Shown piece by piece: positions 32,737-45,789 of a stretch of 64,000 nt of DNA; the stretch's first letter is position 1; every line of letters starts with the position of its first letter. Origin of the DNA: Impatiens glandulifera. Lineage: Eukaryota > Streptophyta > Magnoliopsida > Ericales > Balsaminaceae. Location: NCBI RefSeq assembly GCF_907164915.1, contig NC_061868.1, forward strand, positions 27,461,819 to 27,525,818, read 5' to 3'. Position numbers and translations under genes: made by a program. The notes under the pieces are model-generated. The model was not told the origin of the DNA. It did no database searches and worked only from the letters and a program-made list of their open reading frames with translations.

Positions 32737-33218
32737 TGTTACGGTCTGCTCACTAAAACCTCGGTCCTAAAATATTTGCAGCACCTGTCTCTCGGCCCTA
32801 GTGTGAATAAGGGCCAATTTATGTTTTTTATTGAATAATTCTGTTTTGTTTCCTTTCTCTCTTATTTCTCTTGAAACCGAATTCTGTTATTTGGAAGTAG
32901 TTGTAACCGAATACTCTTGGGTAATTCAGCCTCTTTAAATGTTGATGCCCACCCCACTTTTGGGGCTATGAATTGAATATTTTGGAACTTGGTGCTCTAA
33001 GTTATCTCTCGGCCCTCATCCTCTTTCTTGGACTACTAGGTGTATTCTAGTGGTATTCTCTTCTCACCCCGGTTTCTTCTCTCTTTAACCTCGAATTCTT
33101 TCCTCACTCTATGTCCGCTGCGTTTGAGTATTGAATTCCATCATTAGTCTCATCAATCAAGAACTCGTTTCTTGAATCAAAGAACTCGAAAGACTCGGTT
33201 ATAGTTTAAAACGTAACA
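32737..33218 (+). repeat. 3' LTR of gypsy-type element 2
   Basis: 482 bp, TGTTACGGTC to AACGTAACA, after the polypurine tract at 32723-32736 and before CAATA. Confidence 0.92.
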
Positions 33219-35664
33219 CAATACAGCAACTCCCAATTAAAGCTCGAGAAACCTGCTGTTAGATATACTTAATCAATGAAAAGCCTATTTATAGTCTTAT
33301 AAACATGCCCAATTTGTTTCACATGATACATAACTAGAAAATGCTAGAAATCGCAAAATATTAACAAAACTTTTTCTTAACTTATATTAGTACTTACATG
33401 CAAAAATTTTTTTTTGACGTATTACTACTTGTGGATGGGCAGCCCCATTCTCGTGGCTGGCACTGGGTTGAACACTTCATCTCTTCACAAAAAAATAACA
33501 CTATAAATTGAATATAAGAAAACCATTTAGACTAACTCAAGTTAATGTTTAAATAGTTAGGATAAACCATTTTTTACTAACCCGACTAACTCAACCAAAA
33601 CTGATATATTGATGTTGACCAGACACAATTAATATGACATTTTTCAGGGGTCCAAACAAATCACGGCACAATATGAGCAAGGATGAATCACACACAATTA
33701 GGCATGGTATGTAACATGAGCTCAGCACTTTACATTAAGTAATTTTTTTTCCATATATATATATATATATTTAGTCTGGGTTTAAAATTTTTTCAAAATA
33801 AAAAATGTAAAAACAAATTAATTTTAAATAATGTATTTGTTTTATAAGATTAAAACGGTTGTTTTGTAACTATGCGGTTATTAATCGAACAAAAGGAAGT
33901 TTAATAGTTTGTCGAGTTACACACTTAAAGTAGGTACATAAGTTATTAATTTATTAAATCAATTAGTTGAAGCAACATCCTACCAAAGTAGGCTCTCTTG
34001 TGTAGGTTAACATGTTTTATAAATTAAGAAGGTAGTGTGTATGTAATTCATGCGGTTATTTAATCGGCCCAAAGAAAGATAAATAATTGGTCAGAATAAT
34101 ATTATGCACATGTGGTAATAAATATGTAACAATTATTCGGTGTGCCCTTTCAATAATTGGACTATCCAAAGATAATCAATTGTTTGACAAAACTTATTAT
34201 TAATATTGTTTGCAAGTTAATATATCATGTCCAAAGACTAAATATTAATGTTGCGTTTGGTATCTTATGATGAAACGTACCATTATTTTGAATTTATGTG
34301 ATTATTAAAATTTTGTGAGTATGATTGTTCATTTGTTATGTTATCTAATTAAGTTAACACTTCTGTTTATACATTTTTCTTCTTCTAGTCAACGTCTTAA
34401 GTTTATTTTATATGATAAAGTTTTTAATGCGTATCTAAAATTTGTTATTTTTTAACAATTATATCTAAAAGGGTTCAAAGTGTTAAGAGTATTATTAGAA
34501 TAAAGATTTCATAAGAAATACACCATATGTTTTATTTTGTTTCAAAATTAAATGCATTAAAGTTAGATTTACACTAATGTATTCTCATGCATCTAATTTG
34601 GATTTTCTTATTCATACTTAGGTTAATTGATGTGAATTGCAGTTGTCTAAAGGGAGACTTAGTCTCTATATGAACTCACATCATATTGTGTTTAAGAAAA
34701 ATGAAAGATTGAAACAAAAATAACATAAATAATGTTCACTTAGAAATGAAGTTGTAAGATTTGCAGATGTTACACCTAAAAGAAAATTAATAAAGAAAGT
34801 GGTGCATAAAAGAATGCATATTAAAAAAATTTCTATTCATTCTAAAAGTAATTTAACTTCAGTACTCATACACATTTGATGGTAAACTTCAGTTAACTAA
34901 AGTAAATGTGTTGATGTAATTGTCAAAAGTCAATTGACGATGAAAGAAACATCGGTGTGGACATTGACAATTCATATTAAATATGAAGAAATAAATAAGT
35001 ACTTCAAATAGTCTTTATTTGGAAACAAATATTTATGGAATATCTCCATATAATTAATTTATTTGGAGAGAAGAATTAAAAATTACAAATTGTATACGAA
35101 ATAAAATTTCAACTAAAACAACTAATGAATTCTGATGAGGATGTCCAGTTAAGAATAGACTTTATAGGTCTAAAGAAAATAAGTTGGACTAAAGAATTGT
35201 TAAATGTTTATTGTTGGATATTTTAAAAGGTTTAGAGACAAATTTAGTCTCATAAGTATTTCAAGATTAGCATTGAAAATAAATAAATACAAAAGACTAT
35301 TTAAGCAAGAGTTAATGTATGCTCAAGATTATATGAATCAAGAAATTAAGTATATTTATGATGTTGGACAAATAATATAAGAATCCTTGTTTGGATCATC
35401 AAAAAAGCAACCAAATAAGTAATGTGACATTTAAAGAACAAAACATTACATACTCATATAGTGAAATCGAATTTGATATAGATCATTTGATATTTTGATT
35501 CGAATTTTGTTGGATACTAAAACAGTCAGAAATTTGTGCCACATAATTTTAGTTTAATTATTAGTTTAAAGAATTAATTCTTATAAGAGTGTTAAGCAGA
35601 TACTTGAATTATTTCAACATGATGAAAGGATTTATTTTGTGTTATGTGACATCCAGTTAAAGAA

Positions 35665-35955
35665 TCTGACTGCAATTTTTTTTGTCACGGGGTTGAAAAT
35701 TATGAATGATATAGAAAGATCACTAAAGATATTAAATGATAATAATATATAGTTATTTTAGTTTAAGAGTAATATGAGTTCGACTAAGTCGAACTATTTG
35801 GAAAATAAAGAATTCAGAATATTTAGTTATCTATTGAGCATATTTGGACAAACTCTAAAATTACGGATAAATTCTCTAAATATTTGTTATCCGAGGTCTT
35901 TCATGAACATATTGTTTATATGAATATTGCACATTGCATATTTAGATGATATACA
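35665..35955 (+). pseudogene. Ty1-copia pol C-terminal remnant, unit 2
   Basis: Carries the same VTGLKIMNDIERSLKI and VFHEHIVYMNI pieces and the same stops as unit 1. Confidence 0.55.
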
Positions 35956-36389
35956 ATTTTAGTGGGAGTTTGTATTGTGATGCTTGTAAATATATAATTT
36001 AGAATCAATGTGCACATTAAAGAATTAGTTTTTTTAAAGAAATTAAAGATTCAGTTTTAAAGAAAATCAAGAATATAAAGTTATTTAGATTAATCTCTAT
36101 AAGGAATAAAGGAGGACTAGTTAGTATTAGACATGTTAAAGATCACACTGCATGTTAATATTAATCCACACTACACACCCATGTTTAATCTATGTCATTT
36201 GATCGATTGACATATGTGACTATTGAAGGTTTAGTTACGAACTAATGTAACAAAAATTGTTTTAATCTTATGTTGATATAATTGATGGACGAGATTGATA
36301 TAGATATATTTGGAAATGATAACAATATTTTGAGCTCTTAAGGTTATAATATACAATTGAAGGAAATATATATGACCTAAGTGGGAGAT

Positions 36390-36933
36390 TGTTGGAATTA
36401 TTTCCAATATTTGTGTACATATATTATTTAGTAATTTTGTATTAGTTATTATCATATAAAGATTAAATCCCAATTAAAGTAATCTATTAAAGTATAAAGA
36501 TTATGGGCTTATTTAGATACATATAATAAATATGGGAATATATTTGTGTAGAAGCAGAAATACTATTTATTATTTCGTTGATGGGCCGAATAATAATTTG
36601 GTAATTTAGGTCTAGGTCCCCAACCCATATAGATAGTCTACCTATTAGGTTTCTCTCATCATACAAAAGGTTTTTGTTCATCTCTCAAGAACACTTAAGA
36701 AGGCTATCGATAGAGGGTTGGAAGACTTAAACCACACCCACATCAGACATTACTATTAAGAGAAGATCCAAGATCAAGAGAAGATATGAAGAATGACAAA
36801 GAACAACTTAATGAACCGTTCTTCATTACAGATTCAGGTATGTTTCTGTATCTAAAGATTGTCTAAATTTATCGACACAGAGTATTACATTTATAGAACT
36901 AAATAATAAAGATTTATATTAAAGATTCTAACA
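36390..36933 (+). repeat. 3' LTR of truncated copia, unit 2
   Basis: 544 bp, TGTTGGAATT to GATTCTAACA; directly abuts UGT pseudogene A. Confidence 0.8.
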
Positions 36934-37119
36934 CAGATTGCACACTTGATAAGGGAAGTCATAGTTGGTGATGAAGATGGGAAGAAGATTAGGGATAAAG
37001 CAAGAGAAATGAAACACAAAATTAAAAGTAAAGGAGTAGAAGAGAGTGATGTTGATGTGGAAGAATTGTACAAGTTTCACAAGAAGAACCAAATTGATGA
37101 TGGAGAGAGCAAAGGTTAA
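36934..37119 (+). pseudogene. UGT pseudogene A, C-terminal fragment, unit 2
   Basis: Same fragment as 3699-3883 but with an unbroken frame to the TAA at 37117-37119 (QIAHLIREVIVG ... HKKNQIDDGESKG). The frameshift in unit 1 is therefore a later 1-bp loss. Still only the last 60-odd residues of a UGT. Confidence 0.9.
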
Positions 37120-37492
37120 TTAATTGTCCAATTTTATGTTTATTTTATTTTGTAGTCTTGATTTTATGACCTGGGTAATGAGTTTGATTTGTTAATCTTA
37201 ATTATTCTAGCTTTTCAAAAGTAATTTAAGATTTGTATTCCATTTTCTTTATAAAAAAGTGTTTAGTTAAGTTAAGACTAAAGTTATAACATTAGATGGA
37301 TATATATACTAGTTCAATAATTCTCTACCATAACAATTTCAAACAGGTTCCTAAAATGAACTGGCTTAATCGAGAGGTGAACAAGTGATAATAATGACAA
37401 ATAATATATATATTTATTGCAAAAAAAACAAAATATTATACAAGACTGTTTAGAAATAATTAATATTATACCAAATATTAAAACAATATATA
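37120..37492. other. Spacer between UGT pseudogenes A and B, unit 2
   Basis: AT-rich, nothing recognised; counterpart of 3884-4255. Confidence 0.5.
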
Positions 37493-38656
37493 AATGATCA
37501 AGGCCAAAGTAGAGGTAAGTTCATTTGTACATGGTTTAGATTGCAATATCTTTCTATCTATAGATCTATTTCAACAGATAGTGTGCAGCCCATCCGTAAA
37601 GCTACTGACACAATACTGGTGAAGACTTTTGGAGAAATAGAAGGACACAATACTGGTGAAGACTTTTGGAGAAATAGAAGGGAAATACATAGAGTATGGA
37701 CCATTGGCATAAAGTTAGTCCCCACGGGTCCTCTGGTTCAAAAACCAGAAGAAGACGGGGAAGAAGAAGATAACAGGGAGATCGTGGAGTGGCTTAACAA
37801 GAAAGAGAAATCATCAACTGTTTTTGTGTAGTTTGGAACAGAATACTTATTGTCGAGAGAGGAAAGAGAGGAAATAGCAAGAGGGTTGGAGCTAAGCACG
37901 GTGAATTTCATTTGGGTGCTTAGATTTTCCTTTGAAGATAAGATTTCAATTGAAGAAGCTTTATCCAATAACTTCCTTAAGAGGGTAGGTGTCACAAGGG
38001 ATAATAGCGCAGCGGATTTTTGCTTAATTTTTCAACCCTTGCACGGCTTGTTTTGCGCATCAAAATAATCAGCCAACTATCGAGGTATATTTTTCGCACA
38101 AAAATAAACAACTAACTCACAATAATCAATAAGTATGCAGGAAAGAGAACACACACAATTACGGGTCGCGCCCAATTTTAATCTCACTCAAGACAATATA
38201 AAGGCTACACACGAAATAGACACTCACTAGTTGGGCGGTATTTATCTACCAAAATCCCTCCTAAAACGTCTTGTGCAGCTCAAAAGTTATATTTATAGCC
38301 AAAGAATAATAAGCCTAAGGAAATAACGAACTCAGGGTGTGGGGTAAAACTGCCAGGCAGCTGGTGCTGAATCGTGGGTCTTAACTGTCTATAGTGGGTC
38401 TTTAACTGCCCACTTCTCCAGTCCCACGATCTTCCTCGGTCTAGTTGCGCCTCAAGCTGTTGGACGTGGGTATAACTGTTAATAGTGCGTTGTAAGCGTC
38501 CACTATATCCACGTTTTCCATCAGACCCAGCTACTGCTGACTTTTTCCCCCACATCTGCCCATTATGCCGACTTTTCCGGTCCTCAACCCATCATGCCGA
38601 TATTTCCGGGTCCTCAACTCATCATGCCGATATTTCTGGGTCCCTTACCTGGTCAC

Positions 38657-41600
38657 TATTAGTATTTAAGACCTTTACTTTTATATATTTTATTATTTAG
38701 TCTCTTTGTTGGCTTATAAATAAGTCTTTTATTGTTTTCTATTTTAACATATTCAATGTATAATAAAACCCTAGTTTCTCTTTTCTCTGTTTTCTATCAT
38801 GGTATCAGAGCCACCATTCATTTATAGGGCTTGATTTGTTGGGATCGAGGGTTTTTTGCAACGATTCTTATGTTTCTACACCGAAGGATTAATCTGTTAC
38901 GGTATGTCTCTTGTTTTGCTTCCGCACTGATTGATTGCAGCTCCTAGGGTTTGTTTGTTGGCTTGTGAATTGGGGATTTTGTTTGTTTTGTTCCTTTATT
39001 GCTTGGATCTCATTTTCTTGTTCGTTATGGCTGTTCGTAAAGACGATTCTCTTCAGTCTATTAGTGTACAGTTGGATGGGAAAAATTATTCGTATTGGAG
39101 CTATGTGATGAAAATTGTTTTGAAGGGAAAATCGATGTGGGGTTATGTTACGGGTACGAAAATGCCACCTACCGATAAGGCTGCAGAGACTTATGCAACA
39201 ATGCTCGATGTTTGGGAGGCCGATAACTCGAAGAACATCACGTGGATAAACAATTCTGTCACACATTCGATTGGGGTTCAGTTGGCAAAGTACGATACAT
39301 CCAAGCACGTTTGGGACCATCTTGCTCGTCTTTATACACAGTCTAATTTTGCCCGACAATTTCAGTTGGAAACGGACATTTGTGCACTCAAGCAGAATGA
39401 TTTGTGTATCCAAGATTTTTATTCCGCCATGTCTGATTTGTGGGATCAGTTGGCTCTTACCGAGTCTGAGGAGTTACGGGTATTGGCACCTTACATCACA
39501 CATCGAGAGCAACAACACTTAGTTCAATTTTTGGTTACTCTTCGATCTGATTTTGAGACTTTGCGTGGATCAATCTTGCATCGGAACCCTTTGCCTTCAG
39601 TTGATTCGGTTGTCCATGAGTTGATAGTTGAGGAGATACGAATCAAGACTCGACTTGACAAAGAGTATAACCCAACATCTACTTCATTCGTTCTTGCAAC
39701 TCCACATAATCCCTCTAGTAATCATCCGAATCGATTGAAATCACGAGTGGCTATGGATGAATGTGCTTTCTGTAAGAAGAAGGGTCACTAGAAAGGCCAA
39801 TGTCCTTTGTTAATCAATAAAGGTAAACAACCGCACCAACAACAACAATCGCAACCACAACAGCAATCACAAAGACGCCCTCCACAATCATCATCTCATT
39901 TTCCCCCATGGAAACCTACAAGTCAAGCATTCCAAGCTAGTAGTGTATTGACTCCACCTCCTATAGATCCATCGATGATTGAGCAGTTCCAAAGGTTTCT
40001 CGCTTCGCAACCTCATGCCATGTCAGCGTCTTCTCATGTCGGTTTGTCTTCTTCCAATACCTCTGCTCCCTCTGGTATATATTCTTCTGTTTGGGTTCTA
40101 GACTCTGGGGCCTCTCATCATATGTCTCCTGAATTGTCTTCTTTTGATTCTTTGTCACCAAACTCGTCTATCTCGGTTGCAACAGCTGATGGTACCCATA
40201 TGCCATTAGTAGGAGTCGGTTCTATTAATACACACAATTTAACTCTTTCAGATGTCTATTATATTCCAAGTCTTACCTTAAATCTTGTCTCGGTTAGTCA
40301 ATTGTGTGACTTGGGATATTCTGTCTTCTTTTCTAATTCCACTTGTTATGTGCAGGATCCACATTCTCAGAAGCTGATTGGGACATGCCATATGAGGAGG
40401 ATTATATATGTTGGATGAACTTGAAGTACCAAAAATAGCCACTAGTGCTGCTTCTACTGTGGATTTGACATCTTTTCATTTGAGTCGCTCCTCTTCTACC
40501 TTTTATTTATGGCATTCTCGTTTAGGACATATTTCGGGATCCCGTTTAAAATTTTTGGCTTCTACTGGAGTTTTAGGTGATTTGAAAATTGAGGATGTTT
40601 CTGATTGCAGTGGTTGTAAACTTGCTAAGTTTACGGCTTTGCCTTTTAAAACAAGTTTATCTTCATCTTTTGCTCTATTTGATCTAATTCATTTTGATGT
40701 GTGGGGACCTTCTCCTTTACCTACAAAAGGGGTTCCCGCTATTATGTTTCATTTATTGATGATTGTACTCGTTATACTTGGGTTTTTCTTATGAAACGTC
40801 GTTCTGAATTTTTAGGTATATTTCATACTTTTAGAGCTCTTGTCAAAACTCAGTATTCGTCTGTCATTAAATGTTTTCGTTGTGATTTGGGTGGGGAATA
40901 CACCTCTAATGATTTCTCTAGGTTACTTGCTTCTGACGGAACTCTTCATCAGAGTTCTTGTTCAGACACCCCTCAACTAAATGGCGTTGCAGAAAGAAAA
41001 CATCGACATATTGTTGAAACAGCTCGCTCTCTCTTATTGTCTGCCAATGTTCTTAGTGTCTTTTGGGGTGAAGCCATCCTCACTGCTGTACATCTTATTA
41101 ATATGATTCCAACATCTCACAACTCAGGTTTGTCACCGTTTGAAAAGCTTCAAGGATATGCTCCTGCTTATTCCTCATTACGTGTCTTTGGTTCCGCTTG
41201 TTTTGTATTACGTCCACACGTTGAGCGTAGAAAATTGACTTCACGATCTGTAATGTGTGTTTTCTTGGGGTACGGGATAGGACAGAAAGGTTATCGTTGT
41301 TTTGATCCCGTTAGTCAAAAATTATATGTCTCCCGTCATGTTTCGTTTCTTGAGCATATTCCATTTTTTTTTCATTCCTATAAATTCTCATGATATGACT
41401 CACCTAGACTTTGTTAGATTTGATCCTTTTACGGTTGATGATGAGGTGACACCTCCTACTACAGATTCTAGTACTATAGAGGTGACACCTCCTACTACAG
41501 ACTCTAGTACTGCAGTTCCTGACACATATCTTCCTCCCTCCACGGTCTCTCAATCTCCTCCCGATTATGTGGATTCTCCACCTCGTCAGTCAACCCGTAT

Positions 41601-43372
41601 ACGTAAGTCAACCAAACTTCCTGATTTTTCTTATTCGTGTTACTCTACATCTTTTGCTTCATTTTTAGCATCTATTCATTGTTTGTATGAGCCATCGTTC
41701 TATCGAGAAGCTGTTATTGATCCTCTTTGGCAGTTTGCTATGGCTGAGGAACTTGCAGCACTACATCAAACACATACTTGGGATTTGGTTTTTTTACCAT
41801 CAGGAAAACGACCTATTGGTTCTCGATGGGTATACAAAATCAAAACCAAGTCTGATGGGTCTATTGAGAGATATAAAGCCCGAGTCGTTGCGAGGGGTTT
41901 TTCTCAGGAATATGGCATGAATTACGAGGAAACTTTTGCCCCAGTTACGAAAATGACAACAGTTCGCACTCTTATTGCCGTTGCTTCCGTTCGTAAGTGA
42001 AATATAACTCAGATGGATGTTAAGAATGCTTTCCTCAATAGAGATCTTCAAGAAGAGGTTTTTATGGTTCCTCCACCTGGGGTCCCTCACAAACCTGGTG
42101 AAGTTTGTAAGCTCCGGAAAGCTCTCTATGGGCTTAAACAAACACCACGCGCTTGGTTTGATAAATTCTCTTCTGTGATCACTTCAATAGGATTTCATCG
42201 TAGTCATCATGATTCGGCATTGTTCATCAAGTGTACAGATCGAGGCCGTATTCTTCTATCTTTATACGTTGATGATATGATTATTACAGGTGATGATATT
42301 GACGGGATTGGGCTCTTGAAATCCAAGTTGTCTCGTAGTTTTGCGATGAAAGATTTGGGGATGTTACGTTATTTCCTTGGGATTGAGGTTGCTTCATCTC
42401 CAAAGGGATATATTTTATCTCAGTCAAAATATATAGGTGATATATTTGATCGTGTTCGTCTTACTAATAATAAGAGTGGATACTCCAATTGAAACCAATG
42501 CTCGATATTCTCTAACCGATGGCTCACATTTTCCAGATCCAGCCTTGTATCGTACTATTGTTGGCAGCTTGGTTTACCTCACCATCACCCGTCCTGATAT
42601 TGCTCATGCTGTACACATTGTTAGTCAGTTTGTTACTGCGCCTACTACAGTTCATTGGAGTGCTGTCCTTCGTATTCTCCGGTATCTTCGGGGAACTCAG
42701 CTTTAGAGCCTTCTCCTTTCTTCCTCTTCTTCCTTGGATCTTCGAGCGTTCTCTGATGCTGATTGGGCTGGTGATCCCTCCGATCGAAAGTCCACCACAG
42801 GGTTTTGTATCTTTCTTGGTGATTCTTTGATTTCATGGAAGAGCAAGAAACAAGATGTGATCTCTAGATCTTCCACGAAAGTTGAGTATCGTGCTATGGC
42901 CTCTACGACCTGTGAGACTGTTTGGTTACGATGGTTACTTGCCGACATGGGAGTCTTTCTTCATGATCCTACTCCGTTGTTCTGTGATAATAAGAGTGCC
43001 ATCCAGATTGCTCCTAATTCGGTGTTCCATGAGAGGAAGAAACACATTGAGATTGATTGTCATGTTGTTCGACATCACTTTGCAATCGGTATCATCACAT
43101 TTCCATTTGTTTCTTCCTCTGTGCAGATCGTCGACATGTTCACCAAAGCTCTATCCTCTTCTCGTTTTCATTTTTTTGTTACCAAACTCTCAATGCTCAT
43201 TGCTGCCGCATCATGAGTTTGACGGGAGATATTAGTATTTTAGACCTTTACTTTTATATATTTTATTATTTAGTCTCTTTGTTGGCTTATAAATAAGCCT
43301 TTTATTGTTTTCTATTTTAACATATTCAATGTACAATAAAACCCTAGTTTCTCTTTTCTCTGTTTTCTATCA
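38657..43372 (+). mobile_element. Ty1-copia element in gypsy LTR, unit 2
   Basis: 4716 bp, LTRs 38657-38799 and 43230-43372 (143 bp each), GTCAC at 38652-38656 and 43373-43377. The LTR pair differs at three sites here against four in unit 1. Confidence 0.93.
39027..43216 (+). pseudogene. Ty1-copia gag-pol pseudogene, unit 2
   Basis: Same domain order and shared lesions as 5789-9981. Unit-specific differences: the protease motif is preceded by an intact Trp (SVWVLDSGASHHM, stop in unit 1), but there is a frameshift near 40385 (CATGCCATATGAGG against a longer run in unit 1) and a 1-bp loss in the G-run at about 40730 before the integrase core. Each copy therefore kept decaying after duplication. 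Confidence 0.92.
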
Positions 43373-43712
43373 GTCACCACCGGTCCTCACCCATCCTTCA
43401 CCAGCCGACTCAGTATTTTTCGCACTCTATGCACGCATTGACTCAATGTGCTGGCCGTTGTCACTCTTATTCCCACGCTGAATGCATACGACTCCTCCTA
43501 AGCATTCACTCGGTCCTGGAAGTCCACAATCATGCCACAACAACTCACTTTGCTAACACCTTATGCCTTAGTCGCACGCAACCGACTTCCCTTTGGCACC
43601 CTTCTCTTGGTCCTGGCATTCCGCAATCATGTCACGATAGAAGGTTAGTTACTTAGTACTTCTCATTCTCGGTCCTGGCCCTCCGCAATCAAGCCAAGAC
43701 CAATACCTCATT

Positions 43713-44198
43713 TTAAGGTTGTAACACACCACCACCAATAGAGGAACACAACGTCCTCGTTGGGGCCTGCACCAAACCCGCGTTGCCCAAGTATTTCAAC
43801 AACACATCCTCGGTCTTCTCAACGGAACCTGCCTTTAACATTGCCATCAAGACCATATACTTGGATAATCTACCCACCGGGATAGAGGTCTTCCCACTCG
43901 CATTTGGGAATTCAAGAATGAAGCCCTTTGAGAGATATCTCCCCAATCTCCCCGAAATATGTGACGGCTGCTGCAAGAAACCCACTTCCATCTTCTTCTC
44001 GGTCTTGTCCAGTTTACACACTAGACAAGTCATCAACTTCGCCAGCAGCTGATGTTTAGGGTCCTCCTTGGTTACCTTTCGAGCATCTTTCGAAAGTCTG
44101 GACCCAACAAACGTCGGAATCTTAACACATGCCAACGCTTGGTCCTCTATGGCCTTCATCTCCAATCCATTTGATGCATCCGCCTCCTCTTCCCCCAC
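43713..44198 (-). CDS. 161-codon ORF of unknown function, unit 2
   Basis: Counterpart of 10478-10963, the same length and open; the only residue difference I see is Asn for Thr near residue 10. Family unknown; see the unit-1 entry. Confidence 0.33.
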   Translation of the reverse strand: MGEEEADASNGLEMKAIEDQALACVKIPTFVGSRLSKDARKVTKEDPKHQLLAKLMTCLVCKLDKTEKKMEVGFLQQPSHISGRLGRYLSKGFILEFPNASGKTSIPVGRLSKYMVLMAMLKAGSVEKTEDVLLKYLGNAGLVQAPTRTLCSSIGGGVLQP

Positions 44199-44224
44199 TC
44201 GGCTTTCAACTAGATGAATGGCTA

Positions 44225-44795
44225 CAAGGCGTCCCGACTTACTCTTATTTGGAGAGTTGTAAATTCATGCTATGAATGAGGGGTTATTAGGATCACCAAT
44301 GAAAATCCCTCCCAAGTGAGGAATCACAACCACCTTCACTTGGACCACAAACTCAAGTCCTAGGATGACTTCATAATCATCTAGGGGGACAACCATCAAC
44401 TCGACCTACCCCTGCCAACTTCCCACCTAGAGATCGGATTTGACCATGCCTTTATTTGGCGTGGCTTCATAATTCACGGCCTTTAATCGGCCCTTGTGTG
44501 GTGACATCACCAATCTCAGCTTTGAATCTCTCGGTCTACAATAAAGTTATGTGTGGCCCCCGAATCAATCAACGTCATCACCTGTATTTTATTGATGCAG
44601 ACTTTCACAAACATCAATCCCTTCCCTGGAAATGATTTCTCCACATGCAAAGCATTCAATAGTTGCATCGGATTCACCCTTGCAGGAGCTTCTTCGCTTG
44701 GCTCCTCATCTTTCTCGGCCAAGAGTGTTGCTACCCTTGCAAGCTTTGGACAGTCTTTCATGCGGTGGTCTTCTTCACAAATGAAGCATCCTTAA
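44225..44795 (-). pseudogene. Zinc knuckle and protease region of the gypsy-type element, unit 2
   Basis: Same CFICEEDHRMKDC and LIDSGATHNFI motifs and the same stop after VDREIQS (44516) as unit 1. Confidence 0.8.
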
Positions 44796-44804
44796 ATGGC
44801 ACGG

Positions 44805-45749
44805 TCCTAGGAAACAAAGCTCGTTTTTGTTTCCTTCATGTTGCTAGATTCCTCAAACTTAACTGCCTCTATTTCATAAGATTTAGCCTCCCCCTTGTCC
44901 CTTTGAGTGTGCTTCTTAGCATTAGGATTCTCACCCCGATTGCTTTGAAGTCCACTAAGCGATCAGCCAGAGCAATAGACGATGGCAAGTTCTTCACATC
45001 TTACCTTCTTAGTTCGATTTGCGCCCACGGTTTCAAACCAGATAAGAAGTTAAACAACTTATCTTCTTCGAACATGTCCTTCACATCCAACATTAGGGAG
45101 CTGAAATCCCTCACATAATCCCTGGTCGATCCTGAATGTTTCAAATTCCAAAGGGACTCTCTTGCCCTCCATGAAGAGTCGCGAGGCAAAATTGTTCCTT
45201 AAGTTCATGCTTTATGATTTCCCACGAGTCAATCTTCTCCTGATTTGCACTTGCATCATTCGACAAGCGTGCTCTCCACCATAGTTTCACATCCCCTGCA
45301 AGGTACAAGCTAGTAATCGAGACCCTTTCTGCCTCAGGGATCTTCGTTGCTGCGAAATATGTCTCCATATCCCACTGAAAGTTCTCTAACTCTTTGGCAC
45401 TTCTCAATCCACCAAAGGGTTTCGGTTAACGCACCTTGAATCTACTTAAAGAAACAGGTGTGATTTCTGTTCCAGAGGCAAAAGCTTTCTTCAAAAGCTT
45501 GATCTCAATATCAAGATGCTCCAGTCTTGACTCCAGGTCTTCCTCCAATGAACGCACCTTTCGCCCAATAGATTCTGACATATCAGCAACATTATCCCGC
45601 ATGGACAACCATTATGTATTCAGACTATCTATCTGAACAAATATAGAGTCATCTCCACCAGAGTTTGGGGCACCAACCAAGTCTTCAAGGCGTCTCACCC
45701 TTGTGTCCATCTCATGGACCAGACTCTTTATTGTCTTAGCTTCAGCCAT
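44805..45749 (-). pseudogene. gag pseudogene of the gypsy-type element, unit 2
   Basis: Same stops and frameshift as 11570-12514. FNFLSGLKPWAQIEL is kept here (Val for Gly in unit 1). Confidence 0.85.
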
Positions 45750-45789
45750 CTTTGATAAATATCCAGCAGTGTGTGGCTCTTATACCACT

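Larger units (their letters stand above)
30060..33218 (+). mobile_element. Non-autonomous Ty3-gypsy-type element (gag-protease only)
   Basis: TG...CA LTRs of 483 and 482 bp, 5-bp target duplication CAATA (30055-30059, 33219-33223), initiator-Met primer site at 30545-30556 and polypurine GAAAGGGGAGATTA at 32723-32736 mark a structurally complete insertion. The 2.2-kb interior encodes only gag, a zinc-knuckle-like segment and an aspartic protease; reverse transcriptase, RNase H and integrase are missing. LTRs differ at roughly 18-19 sites (about 4%) by eye. It belongs to a family different from the element at 4753-13673 and lies close to the unit 1/unit 2 junction. Confidence 0.92.
1..33233. 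repeat. Tandem segmental duplication, unit 1 (33.2-kb period)
   Basis: Bases 1 onward recur from 33234 in the same order and orientation, including every nested transposon with the same target-site duplications and most of the same disabling mutations. Homology runs from the window start to about 29550, just past the intact UGT. After that unit 1 holds about 0.5 kb of flank plus a 3.16-kb gypsy element not found after the unit-2 UGT. The true left breakpoint may lie before base 1. Identity by eye is about 99% over most of the length, lower in 21.55-24.98 kb. It is either a recent genomic duplication or an uncollapsed haplotype in the assembly. Confidence 0.95.
33833..36933 (+). mobile_element. 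Truncated Ty1-copia element, unit-2 copy
   Basis: Counterpart of 600-3698 with the same truncation and a 544-bp 3' LTR at 36390-36933. Only scattered single-base and small indel differences, so it was inserted and decayed before the duplication. Confidence 0.6.
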
